From contig JAQGAU010000411.1 of NCBI GenBank assembly GCA_034698045.1, positions 1-28,778 on the forward strand: 28,778 nt of DNA. Reading direction: 5' to 3'. Below are positions 1 to 10,101 of the stretch, in pieces. This stretch comes from Paramacrobiotus richtersi (taxonomy: Eukaryota > Tardigrada > Eutardigrada > Parachela > Macrobiotidae). The position numbers and the translations under genes were made by a program. Within the stretch, counting starts at the first letter, position 1; the number at the start of each line of letters is the position of its first letter. A model generated the notes under the pieces. That model was not told the origin of the DNA. It did no database searches and was given only the letters and a program-made list of their open reading frames with translations.

Positions 1-776
1 ATTTCCGGTTACTGTTACCAGTTCAACTAGCTGATAGCCGGTGCGTACATGCTGACTAATGTGTTTATTTTTGGTAGTTGGAAGTGGAAGGCATATAGGG
101 CGAAAAGTGTCAGACTCGTGCACATACACTAAATAACATCTTCTGCATAATCTGCCATTTTTTACTAATTAGCTTATTACCCCAGTGGCAAGGAGCGTAC
201 GAAATATTGAGTTTTTCTTGCTATCTGCATTCGGTATAAACACCGTATATAAGCACTGTACATTCTGATTCATTCAAAGTTTTAAATATCTCCACTGCGC
301 GTCGTATGTGTTGTAGACAATAAAATACAGAGTACTAGTACTGGACCACGCCGCAATATCGATGTAGGGGGCATTTCCTGCAGTTTTACGTGCAGTTTAC
401 CAGGTAGGTTTGCTGTTTCGCCACGTTACACAAAATACTGCATCTTTTGAATGGTACTTGCAGATACGCTGTCACGCTGATAGTGATGAATTTGGTTTTT
501 TAATGCGCACAACTTATGTAGATTGTTGCATAATTGACGCGCTGATGTATTGAGATGCTAGTACGAGTATTCAATTTTGTCCCACATGAAGCCAGCAGGG
601 CCCGCAGCACTCAACGTTGAAAATGTTATCACTACTATCGCCACATATACAGGAACCCTGCATCACTCCTAGACGTACATCGTCTCAGATATCACAGTAA
701 TTGCCTTATTATTGTCTCACGAAACTGCTTGAACACTGCATCACTAACAAGTAAAGAGCGCATGCGATGTAGAGTA
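1..776. other. Intergenic stretch, left edge, no gene seen
   Basis: No convincing exon, RNA gene or repeat can be supported. The segment is AT-rich, with stops in all frames at short spacing. Its right part is the 3' flank of the minus-strand kinase gene that ends at 777. Confidence 0.5.
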
Positions 777-2290
777 TCACGCCCCTCTTGATTGCTCGTT
801 CTTCTGTTCTTCCAATAATACCTCCCGATACTGCCGTCTGAGCCATTTGTGCCGCAGAGCATCGTTAACAGATTGCCGATCTTTTGGACTAGGTTCCATC
901 ATCCCTTCCAGAAACTCCTTCAACTGCTCCGATATCTGCGCATCCTGTGGATACCGCCACTTTTTCGCCATCTGCCTCCGGACCATTTTGGCCTGGTCAG
1001 AGTCATCGAACGGCATGAAGAAGCAAGCCATGATGAAAATTATCACACCGGTCGACCACATGTCGTACTTCTTTGGATCGTAACTTTTTCGAGACAGCAC
1101 TTCGGGTGCGGCATACGCGACCGATCCGCAGAACGTGCTCGATGCAACTGGTTGCTGTCCGGATACGGTTGCTGCTTTGGACGACCGCTGCGTTGAAGTG
1201 ATTGTCGTACCAGAACTGGACACGGCTGGAGCTTTGTCGTTCAGCCGGGCGATCTCGCTGGACAGTGCTGCTTTCTCCGTTGCCCGACGCATGCGAAGCG
1301 GTACTTTAGAGCAGTTTAATGACCCCGTTTCGCTCCGCATAAACTCTCTAATTTCGCGGATTTCATTTTGATCCATCTCACTGGAGTCGGCTAAGGGTAG
1401 AACGCTACGGGCAAAGCCGAAATCACCGAGTTTTAGTTTCGAGTTGGAATCAATGAGGATATTTTCGCATTTCAGATCTCGATGGGCAATCTGCTGTTCT
1501 TCGTGCAGATACCGGATTCCCAGGAGAATTTGGAGGCTTTTCTCGCGGGTCTCTTCTTCTTCCAAGGCGCGACCGCGACGCTGAAGGTACCGTAAAAGGT
1601 CACCGTTCTCACAATGCTGAAACGATCACAGTTATACCTTTAAAAAAATGAGAAAAAAATGCAGAAAGCCTGGCATCAGTGACGGCCAAACTGCAACGGA
1701 AATATACGGCCAGAGGCGGTAGAAATAAATATTACAAACGAAACAGTAAAAACAAGTACTCACGTCCATAATTATGTAATACAGACTGTGCGTCTTGAAT
1801 ATTCCGTGGACGCATGTGACCCTTTCGCTGTTAAACTTCCGTATCAACTGCAAGTAAACCATCCAGATGTTGGTCAGTCCCACTATACTGGTACCTTGGG
1901 AAGTACCTTCAACTCACGCGGCAAAAATCTGTCAATAAAATTCCCCATATTTTTCTTCTCGTTGATGATTTTACACGCATACGTCTTTCCCTCATCGGCA
2001 TGCTTGGCAATGCATACTGATGCGTAGGAGCCCTCGCCTAGTAAGCGGGCTGGGTCCACTTGGAAGTGACCAAGTACAATGGTCGACTCCGCTGCCTCTT
2101 TGGCGTCGGATGATTGCGCTGCTTCGGTGGCATCACGAGTTTTTGGATCGGGCTTGGTGCCATCGGGGGCAGCTGGCTGCGAGTTGGAGGTTTTCTGTTC
2201 GCGGTCCCGTTTACCAGGGGCAGCACTGCTTTGTCGTCTCTGGGATTTTGGCGCTGGCTCGGCTACGGCAGCGGCGGCATTCTTTTCCAT
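777..2290 (-). CDS. TSSK-like: TSSK-family (testis-specific) serine/threonine protein kinase, 3 exons, 439 aa
   Basis: Exons in coding order are 2290-1895, 1847-1764 and 1616-777; both introns are GT-AG and phase 0. Residues 1-70 are a low-complexity Ala/Lys/Ser-rich extension. The kinase domain follows: glycine loop GEGSYASV (85-92), ACKII lysine K107, FLPREL with the helix-C glutamate E126, HRDLKCEN (205-212), DFGFA (225-229), TFCGSVAYAAPE (321-332) and YDPKKYDMWS (339-348). HRDLKCEN, TFCGS and YDPKKYD are TSSK hallmarks, and all catalytic residues are present. The TSSK family acts in post-meiotic male germ cells; that role here is inference. Oddity: about 90 Ser/Thr/Lys-rich residues lie between DFG and TFCGS, where TSSKs usually have about 20. 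The reading frame stays open, but an unspliced or alternative intron cannot be excluded. Start: ATG at 2290. Confidence 0.9.
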
Positions 2291-3072
2291 GGTTTACGGC
2301 GGATCAGAGTGGAGTTGTGAATGTGAATAATACATTTATTAAAAGAGCATGCTACTACAAATTGACTACTTCAGTGTGAATCCAAAACATCTAATACACC
2401 AAGGAAAGTGCGCCCATATCGCAGGTACAATGTGTTGTTAAATCTTCGGTCTGGCGTTGCTAAGCATAAGCTGTTTGCTAAATCTTAGCAAAATTCTCTT
2501 TCGGAGAAACTTATATTTAAACTTGTACTAATTTTTCTGGTTCTGGAAACGGTTTCACAAGTTCCAGAAAGTTTTTCTTCGTAAAAACTGCGACATCCAG
2601 AAAAAGACCTACTTCATGGCGAAAACTCCAGTTTCGAGCCTAGATCCAGGACAGAATAACTAAAATGCGGAACGAAATGAGACGTTTCCACATTACCGGA
2701 CTGCTTATAAGACATTCTAATCCTACTCTTAGTTATGTGCACGCTTCCTGCAGTGATTTGATTTGTCGCAGTGAAGTGTCGCACATAAAGCTTGGCGGAC
2801 ACGCGGTCCTGTGCGAACGCTCATACTTCACTGCTTCTCGCTGACCTTTTATAGCAAAGCATATCGGAGTGGTAAACACAAACTGTCTCCAATGGCTGTA
2901 CCCGAATCTCGCTTCACAAACATCAAGCCAATCGGCAGTTGCGTTTTTTGCTAATCAAGTTACAACCACCGTGACCTGAAACTTCCGTAGCATTCTTGCC
3001 GTCTCACAAGCACTCGGAGAGATACAAAGGCAGGACTTCAATATTCGTTACCGAAGCATCTAGGAAGTGGGT
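2291..3072. other. Spacer between kinase start and coiled-coil gene stop
   Basis: Since both neighbouring genes are on the minus strand, this 782-bp spacer should hold the kinase promoter and the 3' end of the coiled-coil gene. No exon is seen. A pair of TTCnnGAA palindromes at 2541-2569 is listed separately. Confidence 0.55.
2541..2569 (-). promoter_or_regulatory. Two TTCnnGAA palindromes, heat-shock-element-like
   Basis: TTCTGGAA (2541-2548) and TTCCAGAA (2562-2569) are both perfect TTCnnGAA units, starting 21 bp apart, about two helical turns. They lie about 250-280 bp upstream of the kinase start. Heat-shock factor binds inverted GAA units of this kind. Binding here is inference; two such 8-mers can also occur by chance. 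Confidence 0.25.
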
Positions 3073-5426
3073 CTAAACGGCTCCTGCGTTAAACAACGGA
3101 CAATACTTCCGGAAACTTTCGCAGTTAGATCTGAAATCCGGCACGTCCAACCGCTCGTTACGGGCAGATGTCCTTCGAATAGAACGCCCACTAGTATTCA
3201 AAGAAGAGAACGGTTGTGTAAATTCTGATTGTCTTCTTTGGCCAGTGTAATCACACTTCTCTACGGATCGCGCACGGACAATGCTGGCCGTTTGTTTTTT
3301 GTACTGCAAATAAAAATCATCCTCACAAGTCAGAACGAAAATCGACAACCAGTATCGCTTATTTTTCGAATTCTTACAATGACAGTACCTTCGAGAAATC
3401 ATGATGGGCTTTGGTAGAGGAAAGCGCGGATCTCAGCTGGGCATACTGGTTCTCCGATGCTCTGATTTTATCGTAAAAGGCGATAGTGTTGTTCGAGCGC
3501 TCATTACGATCCTTCATTTTTCCGTACTCGGCCGTCAAGTCGCGAAGGTGGCGAAATGTTGGTGCGCATATTCGTTCGGCTGCAAAAGGTCATCAAAAGA
3601 TGAAAACAACTTGTTTATTTTGAGAAATGTTTGTGGCCTTTCCAACAGGATGCAACTTACCCTCTTGTACTCTTTCTTTCATCTCGTTGATTGCTTCACA
3701 GACTTTCCGTATATTTTCCATATTATCTGAAAAGGAAGTTTTATGACTTCTTCATGGCTAGTAACAAGTTCGTCTTTACTGGTTTTTTGTTCCGCAAGTG
3801 TACGGATTTCGTTTTGAAGATATCGCAGCTTTTCGTTTGTGTCATTCTCAAGTTGACAGATGTTGCTTTTAAACTGAACGTCGAGGCTGTTCTCATTCGT
3901 GTCCCACTCTAGCAGGTGACAAGCGTCGGCCAGAGCTTTCTCCTTTTGTCTGCATCGGCACTTGACTCCGTCGATCTCCTGCTCCAGCTGTTTACTGTCA
4001 CATTCCAGTTCAATCTGGCGTTGCATACTATTACGTTGCTGCACTTTCATGTCGGCGATCACGATCTCTTGTTGTTTTTGCTTTTCTTCCTAAAGCGCTT
4101 TGGCGTTCACGATGACCGATAAAATTAATTATTTCCACTATAATTTGTACGCCATAACTAACTTGATTCTTTCGCTCTTTTTCCATTCGTTTCTCTTCTT
4201 TGGCTCTGAACGCTTCTTTTTCTCGGATAGCTCTGTGCTTCTCTTCGACGACTGTTTCATTTGCGTGGCGAAGTTCGTTGTTATGCCGTTCAATATCCTC
4301 ATTTTCAGCACCGATGATATCATTCTCATCGTGCACTTTCCGCAAATCTGATTTAGCATTCTCAATATCGCGCTGAAGCGGGCTACAGTTATCATCATCG
4401 GTTAGCTGCTTTTCAAGGATTTTCTGGTCGTTTTCAGCCACAACCAGCTGTTGGAACATACAGGAAGTTACACACTGCTCTTGTACAAATGCGCAGTATA
4501 CATTTACCTCGTCTTGCTTTTTCTGAACTTCTTGCTGGAATATGGTTTCGGCATACTCTGCTTCCTGAGCGATTCGTTTCTTTACTTCCTTCCATTCAGT
4601 ATCTGCCTCGCAGAACGATTGTTGTGCTATCCTGATTTGTTGATCAGTTTGTTTTAACTGCGACTGCAGGGTTTCGTCTTCTGCGACGAGAGCTTGTATT
4701 TGCTCTTCCATAAGTTTTGCATCATCGTCTATCTTCAGTCACAAAAGGGAGTTCCGTACAAGCACCTGTCTGGCTGTTATTAAACACAACAAACCTTCTT
4801 GCGGTAAATTTCCGCGCTTTGCATTTCTTTTTCGATGGTTTCAGTATCATTACCGATGTTGGACACTTGTTCGTCAATTTCGATGATCTTGTCTGTGATT
4901 TTCTGCGTTTCCTTTGTGATGTCATTCTCGAACGACAACCGTTCATCTTGCTTTTTCTGTAGCTAGAAAGGCATTTGGAAAGGAAACTTCTTCAAGGGTG
5001 GTGAAAATGAATAAAAACGGTGGTCGCTGACATACCTCATTTTTGTAGTTGTTGCGTATTTCGGTCAGCTTGTTCCACACCCTCAATGACGCCTACACAG
5101 GACGCATCGCTTTATCTTAAACATTACGGTTTGTCGCCTTCGCTGTAAGCTTTGACCTCCATGCTTCGCGAAAGTCTTCTATCCGGGTCATTTTCGCACC
5201 TCTCGATATTGTTAATTTCTGACAAGCCGCAGTCTATGATTTCCTGTAGCTGGTCTTCCAGAGACGGGGTGCAGGTATCATCGCACGGCTCGGACAATCT
5301 AACTTTATTGGACTGTCCGGGCTTAACAGACGCTTTTGCACTACTCGTGCACGACTTTTGCATATCAGTGTGCCCGGAAGGATAGCACATTATAGGAGCA
5401 GCGTTTACTAGTGTAGAGAAAGCCAT
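3073..5426 (-). CDS. Uncharacterised coiled-coil protein, 9 exons, 600 aa
   Basis: Exons in coding order: 5426-5157, 5092-5036, 4962-4795, 4732-4508, 4447-4163, 4089-3780, 3726-3661, 3579-3389, 3303-3073. Introns are 53-85 bp (one 62) with GT-AG ends, and the phases join to one 600-codon frame ending in TAG. The weakest junction is the first donor (GTCAAA at 5156), chosen because it alone keeps the frame. Residues 1-90 are a Ser/Cys-rich head; about 95-460 is almost unbroken Glu/Lys/Gln-rich heptad-type coil (for example LQKKQDERLSFEND and KRIAQEAEYAETIFQQE). The C-terminal 80 residues are basic and Arg/Ser-rich, suggesting a disordered or phosphorylated tail. No signal peptide or membrane span. 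I do not recognise the family; cytoskeletal, centrosomal, axonemal or synaptonemal roles all fit the architecture. The gene lies upstream of and in the same direction as the TSSK gene. Confidence 0.78.
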
Positions 5427-5900
5427 TGCTGATACAGTAAGCGTTACATTGCAAAACTTCTTTTAGCCAAATACAGTGTTTACTCTAGCTGGGACGGATA
5501 TACCAAACACATAAAAGAGGGCGAAGTTTACGTGGTACCAGTTTTAACTTCGGTTAATCTGATGCTATGTGTTTTTCTCCACATTTGATTGGTAACTACT
5601 GACGTTTACAAGCAGTGCCTCGAACTTGTTCGCTTGAAACAGAGACAACGGGGGAATTTTGGCACGTTCGGCACACCAGTATCCAGTTTGCATATCGTTA
5701 AAAATTGATGCTGCATCATGCTCTGGGGAACCCTTAGCAACGGCTGACAGCTCCCAGCTTCGCATTCGATCGAACGATTATGTTCCATCTGCCGCGATCG
5801 TATTTTCGATAATTTTGAGTTGATTATCGGCATAATGATAAGCTGCAGAAGTTCTACACGCCACAGCTTGCGTGCATAAATACAAAAAGGAAAATTTCAG
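5427..5900. other. Divergent intergenic region between coiled-coil gene and RING gene
   Basis: This region must hold the promoters of the minus-strand coiled-coil gene and the plus-strand RING gene. A minus-strand 66-codon open frame at 5765-5565, starting with ATG, has reasonable amino-acid composition but no recognised domain and no clear partner exon. It is not called as a gene. A possible splice acceptor (AATTTCAG) ends at 5900. Confidence 0.4.
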
Positions 5901-5954
5901 GATCATGATGCGGAACGTTTTGAGTTTACCCTCATAATACGAAACAATGGTACA

Positions 5955-8124
5955 ATGGTGATTTTAATCGATCTGTTGAACGAAAACGCTATCGACTTAC
6001 TGATGAGATGGCCCGTAGCATTAGCACTGGACCATGTCATCGGACCTTCATGGGAATACGCGAAACTCACTCCATCCCTGATACTGTCGAACAACGCTAC
6101 TGTGACAGACATCACAACAGGAGAACGCTATGCCGGAGCTCCTGCCAAAGTTTTAACAGATCTCGGCAGCAGCCTGCTGTACATAGCCAGCCATCTGCAA
6201 GTCTACTGGTACAATCGTTTCACCCTGTCCCTAGGTACAGTGCGGCGAATATCATCTGCACCATCCAAATCACCGCCTTGCTTTGACGCTTGCAGTGGCG
6301 TTTCTCTGCTGGATGGTACTCAAATTCCTACCGCGTACGCAGTTGATCCTCTTCGCCATCCTGGCTGAAAACATCATAATATTCTCGGGAATTTTCTTCC
6401 TTGTCTTGGCGACCCCCGCTGTTGTTTGGACCGCTGGAGTGTTTCTGTTTGTGATAACGGAAGTTCTACATGCCCAGTTTATTTCAAATCTACGACATTT
6501 GCGGTTTTTCGAGATTATGGGCTCGCCGAGCATAGCACAAGCTGGCGCAAGGACGTCCTTTATCGCACGCAGTGGATGGCTAACGATTTGGCCATCGCTG
6601 CCGTTTGTCGCGGTTGTGTATCGTTCCCTGGAAGCGGCTGGACAGGTCAACCCGGACACGGCAAACAAGATTGCCAAAACTTACATTATCAGCGCGATTC
6701 TGCTTTCGCTACCAGCATTCTATCACTTGATCGATTCAGTCCGATGGCGGTTTTATGCGGCCAGTTTAAACCTAGCTGCTCGACAGCGTCCAGGACTGCA
6801 TTTCGTCACCATCGGATCATATTATTTCACGGTTGATAATTTCAACTGGCCGTCCCTCGGGGAAGAAAAGGTCAACCGAGCATATGCAATGGTCTGGATG
6901 AGCAAGTTCATTTACTATGTGATTTCATCGGCCATGTACGACGGACCAAAATCAGCACTGTACGCGTTTCCGAAGTTTATTATTAGTGCAACCGTTTCAT
7001 CATATGTGACAGTGTTCGGATTATGTTGGATACTGGCATACGCTTACCATACCATCTTCACAAGATGGCTACATTCGATGGACGTAGTGTTAACACCGAA
7101 TCAAGCGCAAATTCACGAGATGCAGAAATATGACCTTTCCGGTCATTTATTCGTGTTCTTCTTCCAAGGAAGGTTGTTAACATCACAAGCAAAAAATGAC
7201 TGGCATCCACTGCTACGTTTGGTTTGCTTTTTGATATTGTTTCGCCTGCCAAAGCTGGTCGAGTACACTCGGCACTATTCCAATACCCAGTCGCTTGACG
7301 CTACTGGTTCATGGAGATACTATATCCAGGCTATCTTTGAGGGTGCGATTGCTCCATTTGGACTGGGACTGGCGCTGTTTACCCGAACCTGGCGGACGCC
7401 ATATAGTCTGAAGCGGACTGCATCACTCATCTGGGAGCAGAAACTACCCATAATATTCCCAGTGGAATTTGAACTATGGCTTCACATGGAAGCGGCGCTC
7501 ACCGTTGGCGATCTCGTAATGGAAAGCCTGACCGCTGTAACCAGCTTTCCGGGACACAGCGGACATTTATATTCTTCAGCTTCGCCGCATTTTTGGCACC
7601 GATACTTGGCCACCGTGGACTACTTTTTGAAAATCTGGTCGCAGATCATTCGTGAACTCGTAGTGATCTTTGTACATTTTATCATCATGTCCTACATGTT
7701 TGAGCGTGTATGGCATTCCTCAAAAACCGGTGGATTTGTGGATTCGGGAGTTGTTGACCTGGTGAATTTTTTTATTTATTTTGGACGTTATGCCGATGCA
7801 ACGGTCAGGTTCTCTACAGTTACCCAAAATGGATTGGACAGCGATGTCGTCTGCTCGTACCGGTGTGTGATTAGGGAACTGCCTGCACCACATGAAGATA
7901 AATTTCATCAGTGGGAAGATGTGTGTGCTATATGCCAGGGACATGAAGAAGAGCGGTTTAGCATGTGCGAGTTTCCGTGCCTGCACTTCTTCCACCGACT
8001 GTGTATCGAAGAGTGGTTGAAGGTGAGAATGGTGTGCCCTATGTGTATGAGAAAGGTTTGGCTGGAAAGTGGAAAAGTGCGAATGGATAACGTGGATGTG
8101 GCATTGCCGGATGAACTTGAGTGA
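5955..8124 (+). CDS. Multi-membrane-span RING-H2 E3 ubiquitin ligase (HRD1/AMFR/TRC8/RNF145-like layout), 702 aa
   Basis: Two exons: 5955-6234 and 6296-8124, joined in phase across a 61-bp GT-AG intron (CTAG|GTACAG to CTTGCAG). The body is strongly hydrophobic, with at least seven and perhaps ten membrane spans between about residues 65 and 560. The RING-H2 sits at the C-terminus: C637-x2-C640, C655-x-H657-x2-H660-x2-C663, C674-x2-C677, with the usual FHRLC, EEWL and CPMC context, then a short acidic tail. Proteins of this plan sit in the ER membrane and ubiquitinate misfolded or regulated membrane proteins; substrate and exact subfamily cannot be read here. The start is uncertain: the frame is open back to 5880 behind a possible acceptor at 5900, so the first ATG (5955) may be internal to a longer protein with an unseen first exon. 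Confidence 0.82.
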
Positions 8125-10101
8125 TCAACACGCAAACAGCATCATGGAATTTAGCAGTTTGTTCCATAACGCATCATAACGACCCAACCATATGTTATCG
8201 AATTCACGCAAGATATTATCGATGATATGGAACCTCAGAATCTCCGACGTTTGGGGGGAGAAACTGTTCGAAATCCGCGGGTTTAAAAGAGTCTTTTAAG
8301 TTATGACTGTATCTGTACTGCAACGCTGTTTGTACCGAAAGATACAGAACTGACCTTTTGCATACATTTATAAAGGGATTTTCTTAATAATGGGTGCGGC
8401 GGACTGTGAATTCGATTCGTACATTTTAACCAAGGTCCCTAGTGGGTAGTGTATTGCAAAACTGCGCCGGTAGATTATGTGGCGGATAATAACAGACCAG
8501 CGGAATCAAAAGAATCAAAACTTCAAAACTCGACAAAAGTTGACAAAACTAATTTTATACAATGGTGATAGTGCACGAGCGTAGAAGATTTTTTCTTCAA
8601 GGGGACGAATCAGTCTCTGCATCGGGCCCACGCCACTAAACTGATTACGTTTCGTCTTCCGAGAATGGCTAAGTACATAGGGTATTGTTTGTTGGCGTGC
8701 CTACGCTTTGTCCTAGCGAACAATTCGTCCCGGGACTTTTGGGGAAAACATTTCGTTCCAATTCCCGTGGAAAGTTCAATCAAACATTTTTCTTTGCCAA
8801 TATTTTGCGTGCAGTGGGGACACCAGTCTAAACGTCACCCAGTCACTTTCGCGGTTGGCCATCATATTTTTTTTCTTTCACAGAAAACTGCGCTCGCTCG
8901 CCGCACACAAACAACTACCTGCTTGAAACGTTAGGTATTAAAACTAAATTATAATATTATGCTATGATCAGTTTCATCCGGACACTTCTGGCGGAGCCCA
9001 GTAAGTAGTCAGTTTCTTCTGGACGCTAGGTTCCAACAGAAGTGTCCGGATGAAACTGACCATTTACTGGGCTCCGGTTGAAACTGATTGTTTCCGGGGC
9101 ACCTGAAAAATGTTTCCGGATGAAACTGGCTGTTTACTAGGTTTTGGTCAAAGTGTCCGGATGACATGTGGACTGGTGTCTCTAGCGCATGCGAAATCTC
9201 GGGGAATAAAACATGCTTGCGTGGACAAAATTTGCGCCGGACGGAATTTGTATCCTCCGGACGATTTTGCGGGTTCATAGGCAAAAGTGCATGTCCGCCG
9301 GATGCTTTTACCGGTCGTAGCCGGACACATCTGAGCGTCGTTGCGCTAGAACAAATCGCTACTTTCATAGCCGCCGGAACAAATTGTCACTATAAGTTCT
9401 GGTGCGAAGTGCATCTATCGGATAAGTTCGTTCAGGAAGGAATTGTCGCGTTATCATTTTTTTGGAATAATCTTGGCAGTAAATCGCCTTTTTTGTGGAA
9501 ACCCCCAAAAGGGACAACATTTTTACAATTTTCTGGACAGCTTGTTGACTGTTGAGATCTGTATGGCCAAGACTTCGTTTTAGAGAACGAGAATAAGGTT
9601 CGTAAGAAAACCTAGCCCCTGCGGCAGCTTCGTTCCGGATATTCCACGCTAACGTTAAGAGCAGTTTGCACTTCGGAGATGCTGAGACGGTGCTTTACCT
9701 GAGGGCTCCTGCAGGGGGGCTATCCTGCACTATTTTCAGTCTTGCCAGAGTTATAACTGTGGTGTTTGCCAAGTGTTTCGAACGTTTGCTGCCAGTGTAA
9801 AACCGTTATAGATTTATGGTTCTGGAACAAACCTTGCCAGGTGTCCGACCTCACAGAATTTTCTGCGCATATGCAGGATGAGTTTCGAGCCTGCCTAACA
9901 GTTTACAAAATTTAATGTTCTTTAGCCATCCAGTTTCTTGTGCGGAAGCGACGGTCGTTTCTTTGAAGATTTGCGGTCTAGCAACAATATCAAGAACACA
10001 AATGTTTTCGTACAAAAAAATTGAATACGCACATGCGGGTGACGAAGGATGTGAATTAAATTTAACCATGATAAATGTTCTTTTACAACGCATGTTACAA
10101 C
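8125..10101. other. Spacer between RING gene and protease A, repeat-rich
   Basis: No gene is seen. The RING gene's 3' flank occupies the first few hundred bases. From about 8960 to 9450 runs a degenerate repeat field built on a TCCGGA-centred motif. From about 9720 the sequence again parallels the second copy and must contain the promoter and 5' leader of protease A. Confidence 0.55.
8968..9450. repeat. Degenerate repeat cluster with TCCGGA motif and inverted arms
   Basis: A 23-base segment at 8968-8990 recurs inverted at 9037-9059, and a 12-base segment at 8993-9004 recurs inverted at 9064-9075. Further diverged copies of the GTGTCCGGATGAAACTG word occur to about 9160, and shorter CCGGA words continue to about 9390. 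At 9166-9200 lies an inverted relative of the segment near 8795-8830. This cluster sits inside the part absent from the second copy at 22960-22990, so it arrived as an insertion in this arm or was lost from the other. Confidence 0.7.

Noticed and set aside
847-1371. Three overlapping plus-strand open frames
   Set aside because: They are antisense to the kinase exon 3, whose motifs are unambiguous.
2020-2379. Plus-strand frames over the kinase N-terminus
   Set aside because: Antisense to exon 1 with its glycine loop and lysine; no motif of their own.
3679-3780. Reading straight through 3780-3727 into the frame ending at 3679 in the coiled-coil gene
   Set aside because: It leaves the coil frame and ends at once; a 53-bp GT-AG intron (3779-3727) restores the heptads and the frame.
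777-5426. The kinase and coiled-coil exons as one long minus-strand gene
   Set aside because: Each has its own start and stop, a 782-bp gap separates them, and no splice link is visible.
6270-6677. Minus-strand 135-codon frame
   Set aside because: Shadow of the membrane-span region of the RING gene.
10075-10101. Earlier ATG at 10075 as start of protease A
   Set aside because: The paralogue aligns from the ATG at 10102, and the shorter form gives a normal signal peptide.
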